Shown here: piece by piece, positions 16,400 through 25,304 of the stretch
How positions within the stretch are numbered: position 1 is the stretch's first letter
Layout: each line of letters begins with the position of its first letter
Source: Aromatoleum aromaticum EbN1
Lineage (GTDB): Bacteria > Pseudomonadota > Gammaproteobacteria > Burkholderiales > Rhodocyclaceae
Length of the DNA: 64,000 nt
Assembly (NCBI RefSeq): GCF_000025965.1
Contig: NC_006823.1
Coordinates: forward strand, 1-64,000
Direction: 5' to 3'
The notes under the pieces: generated by a model
Databases searched by the model: none
The model's input: only the letters and a program-made list of their open reading frames with translations
Told to the model about the DNA's origin: nothing
Made by a program: the position numbers and the translations under genes

Positions 16400-19300
16400 T
16401 GGCAACACGCGTCAAGATGCGCAGCGCCAAGTACCAAAGTGGGTACAAAAGATTTCTGCTGCACCTGAGGCTAACCCGTTATCCATCCTCCTCGCTTTAC
16501 CCCCCTGTTGCGGCCTCCTACCCGGAAGGTGTCCTCCCGAGCGGAAGGCTGCCTGATGCCGATCCGTTGCCGCGTTGCCCTGACCAGACGGATCGCCTCC
16601 CCCTGCATCCTCCGGCGTCCTCCATCCTGAGGGCCAGTTCCTGTTCTCCTGGGCTGCCGCCGCCCTCTGCTGGCTAATTGGTTATCCACCCTATACGGCT
16701 GAACCCCGCGCCTTCGGCCCTCTGGACCCGAGGCCACACCGCCTGCCGCCTTCCCCTTGAATCGGAGGCAGCTTGCGCACCACACCGAGAGCGAGGTCTT
16801 CCTCCCCCTTGCCGCCTCCGACATCTCACCGCCCTGGAGCACCACCCGGCTCTCATCGGCCGCCGTCCTGCCGCCTCGCCTCCTGGCTGGTGGCTAAACA
16901 GTTATCCATCCTTGCCCGAGGAACCCCTCCGCCTGCGGCCCTCTGACCCGAAGGCAAGACCTCGCCCCTCCAACGCCAACGCACACACCGCCTGCCTCCC
17001 ATCCAGATCGAGGGAGCGACTCGACCCCGCCTGCCTGGCTGCATCACTCGCCCCCTCCTGCCTCCTCCAGCCCAAAGCCCAGACCCGAGATCGCGCATCC
17101 CACTGCCCGCCCCCCACTACCCCGAACAGGAAGCCGCAGCCGTCCTTCCTCCAAACCCGAGGCCACCGCCCACCTTCCTCCGACCTCACGGACACACGCT
17201 CCTCCCTCCAGCCCCAAGGCCAAACCTCACCCTCCCCCTGCCTCGGCCGTCCCGATGCCCATCACCCGGCCCGACCTCAACCTGGCCAACGTGGCTAAAT
17301 AGTTATCCACCTCCGCCACGGTAAACCCCGCCGGAGACAGCCTGACACCGGGACGCACCACCCGGCCTTCATCCAGTCAAGAGGACGAACGACGGACAGC
17401 AGCAGACAACAACAGGAGGCCGCGCCCGCCGCTTTTTGGTTTGCGGCAGGCGCATCCGTTTGGACAGAAGGGCAGAACCCGGCCCCCCTGCCCGTCTCCG
17501 GACGCTGCGGCATCGCCCGACCGACCGCCGATCACGCAGCGGCCACTCAGTTGCCACTCAGTTGCCACTCAGTCGCCACTCAGCCCGACCCCCGTTGCCC
17601 CGCCGAGCGCAGTGCCCGACTCAACCTCCGTCGTGTTGGGCAGAAAAGCGGAAAGGGGTTGCGGCCGACCACGCTGCTGTGCTTCCCCCATCGCCTGGCT
17701 TCCGAGCTCGAGGCTGCACACCGCTCCCTCGTTGGCGCCTGCGGCCCGGGTGCGTTCCCGCCCGCCTCACCGCCTGCGCCTGGGCCGCTCCCCGCAGGCC
17801 TGCAGCCCGTCTGCGTTGTCCGCTGAGCCTGCCGACCAAGACCAAGGCCTGTTTGCCCGCTGCTGCGCCTCCTCCTGCCCTCTGGACGCCTTCCTGCCTC
17901 ACATCCGAACCGAGGGCTGCACACCGACCCCCTGCATGCAGCCTCCGGGACGAAGGGTCGTTGCCCGCAGCCTCCAGCAAGAAGCCCGGTCCCGGATGGC
18001 CTCCTGACACACAGCGGCTGCTTCGTCCTGCCTCCAGCACAGAGGCCTGCCCGTGGTGGACTGCCGCCACCCCATCCGGCCCTCATCCGACCGCCCCCCA
18101 GCCACAAGGCCGGACGCCATCCCCCCTGCAGCCTGACACCCCAGGGCTTGCCGGCATGTCGCCCTGATCCACATCGGCATCACCCGGCCTGCCACGACCT
18201 GGAGGCCCACCCCGCTTCATCCGACCCAAAGGAAGGACTCGCCACCGCCCTCCGCACCAAACGGCAGACCGCCCTTCCCCCTGCGGCCACCGACCTGGAT
18301 GCAGGCGCAGGCAGACACCCATCCATCGTCCGAGGCAAAGGGCACGCCCGGCCCATCGTTCGAAGCAAAGGGATGGACTCAGCCTGGGCAGCCCAACCTG
18401 AGCCGTCCTCCGGCACTTCCCGCACCCCACCGGCCGGCTCCACACCGCGGCACCGCCACCGATCCGGCTCCACCACCCCACCGCCGCGTACCCGCCGTCC
18501 ACCGCCACCCCGCACCGCAGTGCCCGCTCAGACGCAGACCGGTCTGGCAGAAAAGGCAGGGCTTCCGAGCTCGAGGCAGACCGCCCCGCCGGCGAAGGCG
18601 TTGTTGTGGGCGCGTGAGCATCCTCGTTGGTGCCTCCGGCGAGAGGGCCACGGTGGGTGCAGCACCTCCCGCGCGAGGGCCAGATCCAGCCCCGTCCCTC
18701 CGGCCCCGATGTCAGCGCTGCGGGCTTCAGTCCTTCCAGCCGAACGAACACCCCCGTTGCGGCCTCCGGCCCGAAGGACAGCTCCGGGCAGGGCCGATTC
18801 CGGCGAGGCTCATCCTGCACCTGGGCCTGCCGTTGACGACGACCTTCGCCCGATGGACGAACGCACCCCGGCAACGCACTGGCCGATGTGCTGCCCCGAT
18901 CCGACACCGGCCTGAAGGAAGAACGCCTCCCCCGTTGCGGCATCCGATTGGAACGAAGCCCTCGGGCAGGGCCGATCCCGGTAAGCCACCGCCTGCTTCT
19001 TGGCAACGTCCAGCCCGACCTCCCGCCCGAAGGAAGGACGCACCCTCCATGCAGCCTCCCGCCCGAAGGAAGCCACCGGCAAGGCTCACCTCCTACCTCA
19101 AGGAAGAACGCCTCCCCCGCTGCGGCCTCCGGTTTGAAGCGAGCATCCCGCAGGCCTCGCCATCCGACCCATGGGACCGCTGCCGGCAGGCCTCCCGCCC
19201 GAAGGACCAACACCCCTCCCCCATGCAGCCTCCAAAGAAAAGGGGCGAACGCGCAGACACCCATCCGACTCAGACCGAGGCCATCCCTCGACCGCCTTCA

Positions 19301-20085
19301 TGGCAGGGCCGCTTCATCGGGTGTCGCCTCATCGGTGAAGCCTCCCTCTCGCTTGAAGCGCAGGATGGACAGCACTGCGCCCTCCGGCTGGAACGCCATT
19401 CGTTACGGTAACGGCGTAGAGAGAACGAACCGGGTCAGGGCGAACCGCCTCCCCTCGCTGGGGCCTCCGACAAGGGCGCACAGGCAGGGCCGCGTCGCAG
19501 ATCGCACCCTCCGTTCCAGCGGGACCGACGAGCCGCGCTCCCTCCGGGCGTGATGGCCATCTCCACCGCTGTTCGGTTCGGCAGAGACGGCAAGCTGGGC
19601 TTCCAACCTCGGTGACGATCCCGAGCGGCTCGCAGGTTTTGAGGGGGATGGACGAGAAACCCTCGTTGCGGCCTCCGGTGAGAAGGCCACTTCAGGCCTC
19701 GCGCCGTCCGGTACGGATGACGCCGCCGCACGCCTCCGGCCCGAAGGAAGAACGCCCCCTCGTTGCGGCCTCCGGCCAGGACGCTTGGGCAGGGCCGCCG
19801 AACCGGGTGACGCCTTCCTCACATCCGAAGTCAGGGCTTCCACCGGGAGGCCGAACTCAGACCCGAAGGTAGGACGCGCCCCCCCGTTGCGCCCTCGGAA
19901 CAGAAGGACAAACCCGACGACACCCCCCTGCCGCCCCTTCCGGCCAGAAGGACGAACCTCGATGGGCAGCACCCGAATCATCAGCAGGACGAACTTTCTC
20001 CATGCCCCCTCCGGCCCATGGGCAAAAGGGCAGGACGAAAAAAAGGGAAGGCCTCCCCTCCCCCCCTGCGGCCTCCGGTTTGAGG
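16400..20085. repeat. 3.7-kb GC-rich, gene-free degenerate repeat region
   Basis: Long ORFs occur in all frames but lack RBSs, recognisable domains and consistent codon bias. Degenerate units near CGTTGCGGCCTCCGG followed by CCCGAAGGAAGAACG recur (for example near 18765, 18935, 19115, 19660, 19730, 19765, 20065). In the left part TGGCTAA-N3-GTTATCCAYC recurs at about 16469, 16671, 16892 and 17292, at roughly 200-bp multiples; its TTATCCAC core resembles a DnaA box. An origin or centromere role is possible but unproved. Confidence 0.6.
19401..19413. promoter_or_regulatory. CGTTACGGTAACG palindrome, site 2
   Basis: The second exact copy of the 13-bp palindrome, inside the GC-rich repeat region and outside any gene. 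Confidence 0.45.
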
Positions 20086-20090
20086 CGAAC

Positions 20091-20681
20091 TCACAGGCTG
20101 TCGAACAGCGCCTGGTCTTCCTCGCTCACATACATCTCCTGCGTCCCGACTTGTTGCCCATCGCGCCAGGTGCACGGGAGCATCGCCGCACGATTCTCGA
20201 GGCTCTCTATACGCTGCTCAAGTGATGCAAGTGCATCCTGATTCCGGTCGCATGAATACAAGACCGCCTTCTCGAGCGCGTTGATCGAGTCAACCAGCTT
20301 CGCCCGCCGATTCAGCAGCCAGGACAACTCTCGTACCGTTTCCTTCACCTCGTCCTTGGTGTCGTAGAACGCCCCGGACTTGGGCGTTTTTTGAACGAGG
20401 CTTTTCAGGCCTAACCGTGTTGTCCGCCACTTATCACCAACACGCACCCATCGCACAAGCACCGGCTTGCACTTCGCAGTCGCACTCGACCCTTCGTCCC
20501 GCCACGAAATCCGCACCCGGCCACTGACAGGCGGCTGCAACCGCGCCAGAACTTTGTCCAGCCTCGCGATCTGTCCGTCGATCTCCAGGAGATAGTCAGC
20601 AGCCTTGCTGTATAGCTCTTTCCCGCTGTCCGGGAGGGCCGAGAGCGCGCTTTGGGATGGGGTCACTTTGAGGGTATCCAC
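20091..20681 (-). CDS. Hypothetical coiled-coil protein ending QALFDSL
   Basis: The 196-residue protein starts with GTG at 20681 (MDTLKVTPSQ). Two helical segments (LLEIDGQIARLDKVLARL and LASLEQRIESLENRAAML) predict coiled coils around a central basic region. Its last residues, DQALFDSL, closely match the end of the SSB-like protein at 51430 (QALFDTL). It faces the partition locus across an AT-rich region that contains repeats overlapping its start. Confidence 0.7.
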   Translation of the reverse strand: MDTLKVTPSQSALSALPDSGKELYSKAADYLLEIDGQIARLDKVLARLQPPVSGRVRISWRDEGSSATAKCKPVLVRWVRVGDKWRTTRLGLKSLVQKTPKSGAFYDTKDEVKETVRELSWLLNRRAKLVDSINALEKAVLYSCDRNQDALASLEQRIESLENRAAMLPCTWRDGQQVGTQEMYVSEEDQALFDSL

Positions 20682-20874
20682 TTACAGATGGTTATAGATA
20701 ACTTTGAGGATACACGCCGTAGATAGGCCGCGTTGTATGTGGGCTTATCTAGCTTACTTTATAAGTATCTCTGTGCAGTATTTAGCACTACTCACATATC
20801 AAAGACAGAGCATTTTTACAAATTCGTGTCTCTTTTTAACTTCGAGGGTATTTTAGTGCAGTAGTTAACACTTG
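20664..20874. repeat. AT-rich region with iteron-like repeats
   Basis: ACTTYGAGGRTA-type repeats occur at 20664-20681, 20700-20716 and 20838-20854. A second pair, GTGCAGTAKTTARCACT-like, occurs at 20773-20791 and 20856-20874. The stretch is strikingly AT-rich compared with the GC-rich DNA on its left. It could be an origin or an operator for the divergent genes. Confidence 0.55.
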
Positions 20875-21124
20875 TACCAAATTAATTACAGTCTGTTTTT
20901 TTACAGTTGCATTTCCGCAGCGATCTCAACTTTCACGAAGTCCATCTGCGAGCCTACCACCGCGCAGCTTCGCGCCCCGCACTCTGCCCGCCCACCCCCT
21001 TCCTAGCAGGGCCGCCCCACCCCGAAAACCTCCGTTTTCGTTGAATCGAAAACGATGCAATTTGACAGGTTTTGATGGTCTGCTAGAGTTGCCTCAGATG
21101 CTTTCTTCAGGTCGATGCAAACAA

Positions 21125-21273
21125 AACTGCATCCAGAACTGGGCACAGATCTGCATCCAGAAATGGACGCAGCAATTAAAAACTGGGCACAGAACTGCAC
21201 ACAGAACTGGACACAGCAAATAAAAAACTGGGCACAGAACTGTGTCCAGAACTGGGCACAGTTCTACACACAG
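21125..21273 (+). repeat. Centromere-like array of eleven 12-bp repeats
   Basis: Consensus AACTGGGCACAG. Units run head to tail in blocks of four (21125-21172), three (21181-21216) and four (21226-21273), separated by AT-rich spacers of 8 and 9 bp. Five units match the consensus with at most one change (21137, 21181, 21205, 21226, 21250). The position directly upstream of parM is where ParM/ParR systems carry parC, the ParR-binding centromere, which also represses the operon. Confidence 0.85.
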
Positions 21274-21308
21274 CGCGAGACGCACAAACCATCGCCAAGG
21301 AAACAGTA

Positions 21309-22310
21309 ATGCAACGAACAATCATCGGCCTCGACATCGGCCACAGCTCCGTCAAGGTAGTCGCGTCCTCCTCATCCGGTCGCCATCAGTTCCTTTTCCC
21401 GTCGGTAGCAATCCCGGCCTTTGCCATTTCTGATGAAGGCGAAGCGCGGATCGCCGCAACGGAAACGGTCGCCGTAGGGCAGCGGAAGTTCTTCGTCGGC
21501 GAGACGGCGCTCGTTCAATCATGCGGCCAGCCGCCTGCTCTGGGCCTCACAAACGACTGGATCGAAACGCCCGAGCACAGCGCACTCATCGCCGGTGCAG
21601 CAAAAAAACTAGAACGCCTGGGCCTCGACCTTCGCAACTGCCTGGTCGTGACCGGTCTCCCCTCCGCTCTCCACACCCACCAAAAAGCCAGAATGCGCGA
21701 GGTGGTTCGGCAGCAAATTCAGGCCGAAGTGCTTGTTGCTCCGCAGCCGTTCGGACCGCTCCAGACCTTGATGCTGACCCCTGCCGGCACCCTTTCGAGC
21801 GCCCACGATATGTGCGAAGAAAACTGGGCCGTGGTCGAAATCGGCCATTTCACCACGGACTTCCTGCTGATCCAGTCCGGCCGGATCGTCGAGAAGGCCT
21901 CCGGGTCGTGTGGTGGCGTCAGGCTCGCCGTCGAGCACATGCAGCGACTTCTTAACCAGGAGAACATCCAAGTCGATCACTTCGAAGCCGAACAAGCTCT
22001 TCGCGAGCGCCGCATCAAGTACTTCGGCAAGGCGCTCGATGTGACCGAGTACGCAAAACAGGCAATCAGCCTCATCGCGTCCGAAGTGATGGACACTGCT
22101 TCTCGCGTCCTCGACCCTGTCGCCCGCAAGCTCGACGGCATCCTAATCGCAGGTGGCGGCGCTCCGGTCATCTTCCCCGAATTGTCCTTGAAATGGCCTC
22201 ACGCCACGATCGCCAACGAGCCGCGCATGGCCATCGCTGAAGGCTTCTGTCGTTTCGGCATGAGCATTTCAGCCAAGACCCAAGGCGCGAAAGAGCCGGC
22301 CGCAGCCTGA
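21309..22310 (+). CDS. parM: ParM/StbA-like actin-type ATPase (candidate PRTRC protein D)
   Basis: This 333-residue actin-fold protein has the phosphate-1 loop GLDIGHSSVKV at residues 7-17, NWAVVEIGHFTTDF near 175 and ILIAGGGAPV near 280. ParM filaments push plasmid copies apart through ParR bound at a centromere; two ParR-like genes follow and a repeat array precedes it. PRTRC cassettes include an actin-like protein D, otherwise missing from the 33.8-39.7 kb cluster, so this may be that member. Its ATG overlaps the end of a repeat-encoded frame that is not a gene. Confidence 0.88.
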   Translation: MQRTIIGLDIGHSSVKVVASSSSGRHQFLFPSVAIPAFAISDEGEARIAATETVAVGQRKFFVGETALVQSCGQPPALGLTNDWIETPEHSALIAGAAKKLERLGLDLRNCLVVTGLPSALHTHQKARMREVVRQQIQAEVLVAPQPFGPLQTLMLTPAGTLSSAHDMCEENWAVVEIGHFTTDFLLIQSGRIVEKASGSCGGVRLAVEHMQRLLNQENIQVDHFEAEQALRERRIKYFGKALDVTEYAKQAISLIASEVMDTASRVLDPVARKLDGILIAGGGAPVIFPELSLKWPHATIANEPRMAIAEGFCRFGMSISAKTQGAKEPAAA

Positions 22311-22323
22311 CAGATCACGCACG

Positions 22324-22647
22324 ATGCCCGAAATTCCACACCCGCCCCAGAAGGACAGTCTGCGTCTCACGCTGTACCTGAACAGAAAGAAGCATTCGGA
22401 ACTGTTTGAGTTTCTGGTCGCACTGCCCGACGGGACGATGCCGACCTTCGTTCGGGACGTACTTGAGAAGTACATCCAGTCGGGCGGATTTTCCTCTCCC
22501 TTGCCACAGCAAAACCGAACACGCGAAGGCGATGCTCTACTGCCATCCACCACTCCAATCAGGGTCGCGCAATCAAAAGCGCACGCCATCGAGCTGCCCC
22601 CTGATGCTGACCCCGGGAAGCTTTATCCAAAACACTGGAGTTCGTGA
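22324..22647 (+). CDS. ParR-like ribbon-helix-helix protein 1
   Basis: The 107-residue protein begins with RLTLYLNRKKHSELFEFL, then LPDGTMPTFVRDVLEKYI: a strand followed by helices as in ribbon-helix-helix partition proteins. It lies 13 bp after parM, and its stop overlaps the next start (TGATG). It is a paralogue of the next gene and probably binds the 12-bp array. The C-terminal part is disordered. Confidence 0.75.
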   Translation: MPEIPHPPQKDSLRLTLYLNRKKHSELFEFLVALPDGTMPTFVRDVLEKYIQSGGFSSPLPQQNRTREGDALLPSTTPIRVAQSKAHAIELPPDADPGKLYPKHWSS

Positions 22648-23195
22648 TGGCTGTTAATCGCAACGCCGGTAAAACAGAAAGCCGGAACCGCTACATCCTC
22701 TATCTGCACAAGAGCAAGCACGCCGACCTGTGTAGCTTCCTGGACTCTCTACCTAACGGTAGCGTGTCTAATTTCCTCCAAGAAGCCGTTCGAACTTACC
22801 TCCTGGCCGAGGGACATTCCGGAGCAACGAAGCAGCTCGCGCCCGAGTCGGCACCGCCGACTCGAAGAACCCGTCGCAAAACACCAGAACAACCCCTGAC
22901 CGCGCCCGTTACCGTAACGACAAACATTCCGCAATCAGTGCAGACATCTGCTGCCCACCCCACCTTCGAATCCACGCCCTATTCCGCTGCCCCTGCCATA
23001 ACTACACCGGCCCAACCCACCCAGGCAGCGGGTGCTTATTCGCCACCCCCCGGACCCATTGCCCCACCTCAACCCGCCCCTGAAACCACACCGCCGGTCG
23101 CAGTAGTAACACCGGCCCAAGCGCTGCAACCCAGCGCAGCACCGCAACCACCGAGCGCAGACGACCTTCTCACAGAACTGCTTGCCAATTTCTAG
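22647..23195 (+). CDS. ParR-like ribbon-helix-helix protein 2, Pro-rich tail
   Basis: The 182-residue protein starts at the ATG at 22647. Its N-terminus (RYILYLHKSKHADLCSFL, then LPNGSVSNFLQEAVRTYL) aligns with the same part of the preceding gene. After residue 65 comes a long Pro/Ala/Thr-rich linker ending LLTELLANF, possibly a ParM-contacting tail. The coding sequence contains a CGTTACCGTAACG palindrome (22917-22929). Confidence 0.72.
   Translation: MAVNRNAGKTESRNRYILYLHKSKHADLCSFLDSLPNGSVSNFLQEAVRTYLLAEGHSGATKQLAPESAPPTRRTRRKTPEQPLTAPVTVTTNIPQSVQTSAAHPTFESTPYSAAPAITTPAQPTQAAGAYSPPPGPIAPPQPAPETTPPVAVVTPAQALQPSAAPQPPSADDLLTELLANF
22917..22929. promoter_or_regulatory. CGTTACCGTAACG palindrome, site 3
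   Basis: The third 13-bp palindrome, within the second ParR-like gene. Confidence 0.4.
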
Positions 23196-23197
23196 CC

Positions 23198-25168
23198 ATG
23201 CCCACCGCGATCGCTCCCTCCGACAAGAAAGAAGCACCGCCCGTCTGGAAGCGGATGGGGCTGGCCGCACCCGAAGAGCTACTGCTATGGGCCCCTCACG
23301 GGTATCTCGACTTTTCGACACCACACTACGCGTTCCCCGAGGCCAACACAGGCAAACGCCTCTTCGCCTGCCTCGTCAACGGACATCGGATGTTCGACAA
23401 GGACGGATTCCCCACAAGTTCCATGCGTCAGGCTCGACGCCTGGTGATCAGCGTTAAGGACCATTGGGGCAACGCTGCCGAAATTCCCGTCTTCGGCAAC
23501 GTCTGGGACTGGAAGGATGCGATCCAGCAGCAGGAGCTCTACCTCTACGCCGAGACCGATTTCTTCAACAAGACGCTACAAATCCGGAAAGCACTGACCA
23601 TCGACCCCTCGCAGCTAGGATCGATCGTGGCGCTCTACAAGGGCATCCCCGGACGGCTGAAGGCACAGACCGTCAGCGGTGCGATCGCTGAAAACCTCAC
23701 GCTGCTCGAGAGAGCCGGGAAGCTGCTGCTGCAAAAATGCCGTCTGTCGCTCGCCGAGTTCGACCGGCTCACCGGCTATCAAACACCGCATGCGCTGCTC
23801 CTCGCACTGCACGCACCGAACTCTGTACGGGAGGGCGAGGAAGCGCTGGCCATCACCCGCGAGCTGTGCGTGCAATCCATCGTGAAGGCCGCTCAAGCAA
23901 ACAAGATCACGCGCAACGTCCCGGCCTCGTCGATCCCGATTCAGGATGAGGAGGTAGCAAAGCTTCTCTCTGCCCTGCCTTACACTTTGACCAAGGATCA
24001 ACAGATCGCCATCCAAGAAATCACGGCGGACCTTCGTAGCAAGCGGCCGATGAACCGCTTGCTGGCTGGCGACGTGGGTACGGGCAAAACGCTGGTTTTC
24101 CTGATTCCACTGGTGGCCGCCCACCTGGCCGGGGCGCGGGTGGCGGTGATGACGGCCAACCAACTGCTAGTCGAACAGGCCCTGCGCGAGCTCGCCGAGT
24201 ACTTTCCGGACGTGCCGACTTTCCAGGTTAAGCCCGGCACGAAGGATCTGCCCAACGCCATCCTCATCGGGACCACGTCAGTGATCGGGGCGCTGGCTCG
24301 AGTCAAGGGCACGCTCGATTTCGTAGTGACCGACGAACAGCACAAGTTTGCCGTAAGCCAGAAGCAATCGCTCATGGACGAGCACACGAACCTGCTCGAG
24401 GCGACGGCAACCGCAATCCCTCGAACGCTGGCGGTCGTGCAGTTCGGCGGCATGGATGTCTCGCTCTTGCGAGAGTGCCCAGTCCAAAAGGACATCGCTT
24501 CGCGGATCGTTCTTTCACACGAGAAAGATCGCCTGCTCGACTTTATCAAGAAGGTCGCAGCGGCAGGCAGGCAGACCGCGATTGTCTATGCGGCAGTGAA
24601 CGCCGGCTCCGAAGGGAAAAGCATCGAGGACAACGCGGCAAAGTGGCTCAAGCACTTCCCTGACCAGGTAGCGATCGCGCACGGGCAGATGCCTGCGGAG
24701 GAAAAGCAGGAAGCACTGCGCCAGATGCGCGACAAGGAAAAACTCATCCTCGTATCATCGACGGTCATCGAAGTCGGCATCACGCTGCCCTCGCTGGCTT
24801 GCCTGATTGTGGTGAACGCCGAACGCTTCGGTGTCGCGCAGCTGCATCAGTTGCGAGGCCGTGTGTCCAGGCACGGAGGGCGTGGCTACTTCTTCCTCTA
24901 TCTGCCGCAGCCGGTGACCGACGACGAGGACGACGACGCGGCCTATGGGAAAACTGCGGCCGATCGCACGATGAAGCGCCTGCAGCTTCTGGTCGACCAC
25001 AGCAACGGCTTCGATCTTGCCGAAAAGGACGCCGAGTTGCGTGGCCTCGGCGATCTCTCCTCGACCGGTTCCAGCCAGCACGGCAAGACGGCGTTCCTGT
25101 TCCCGAATCTCAAGATCCACGTCCACGAGCTAAAGAAAGCATTGGTCGTCGCGGGGCTGGAAGCCTAA
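23198..25168 (+). CDS. RecG-like superfamily 2 DNA helicase
   Basis: The 656-residue helicase begins three bases after the ParR-like stop. Walker A AGDVGTGKT lies at 290-298, the DEQH motif at 379-382, and EVGITLPS plus QLHQLRGRVSRHGG in the C-terminal RecA domain are RecG-like. The N-terminal wedge region is poorly conserved. RecG enzymes regress forks and process recombination intermediates; a plasmid copy may act in replication or resolution. It is probably cotranscribed with parM. Confidence 0.88.
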   Translation: MPTAIAPSDKKEAPPVWKRMGLAAPEELLLWAPHGYLDFSTPHYAFPEANTGKRLFACLVNGHRMFDKDGFPTSSMRQARRLVISVKDHWGNAAEIPVFGNVWDWKDAIQQQELYLYAETDFFNKTLQIRKALTIDPSQLGSIVALYKGIPGRLKAQTVSGAIAENLTLLERAGKLLLQKCRLSLAEFDRLTGYQTPHALLLALHAPNSVREGEEALAITRELCVQSIVKAAQANKITRNVPASSIPIQDEEVAKLLSALPYTLTKDQQIAIQEITADLRSKRPMNRLLAGDVGTGKTLVFLIPLVAAHLAGARVAVMTANQLLVEQALRELAEYFPDVPTFQVKPGTKDLPNAILIGTTSVIGALARVKGTLDFVVTDEQHKFAVSQKQSLMDEHTNLLEATATAIPRTLAVVQFGGMDVSLLRECPVQKDIASRIVLSHEKDRLLDFIKKVAAAGRQTAIVYAAVNAGSEGKSIEDNAAKWLKHFPDQVAIAHGQMPAEEKQEALRQMRDKEKLILVSSTVIEVGITLPSLACLIVVNAERFGVAQLHQLRGRVSRHGGRGYFFLYLPQPVTDDEDDDAAYGKTAADRTMKRLQLLVDHSNGFDLAEKDAELRGLGDLSSTGSSQHGKTAFLFPNLKIHVHELKKALVVAGLEA

Positions 25169-25304
25169 TTTCCGCCGTCGTTCCGCAGCAAGAGCGGACG
25201 TGATGCGGACTTGCCATCCGTACGGGACAACCCACCAAGGATCAGGATCGCCAGAAGCAGCGGCCAGGATGGGAGCGGCGACCGTGGTGTGCCATACTGG
25301 CGAC

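Noticed and set aside
16678-19982. Long ORFs of 150-393 codons in several frames of the GC-rich region (for example 18083-19264 minus, 18299-19411 plus)
   Set aside because: Open frames overlap in nearly all six frames, as expected from scarce stop codons in GC-rich DNA. Products are Pro/Arg/Ala-rich low-complexity without domains, RBSs or consistent starts.
19983-20015. Active CRISPR self-targeting of the GC-rich region
   Set aside because: Six mismatches, mostly in the seed end, and no AAG-type PAM. It is more likely a relic or a match to a relative.
21115-21309. 64-codon ORF with NWAQNCTQNWTQ-like repeats ending at the parM start
   Set aside because: The peptide repeat is simply the 12-bp DNA repeat read as four codons. 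The repeat spacing and position explain it better as a centromere.
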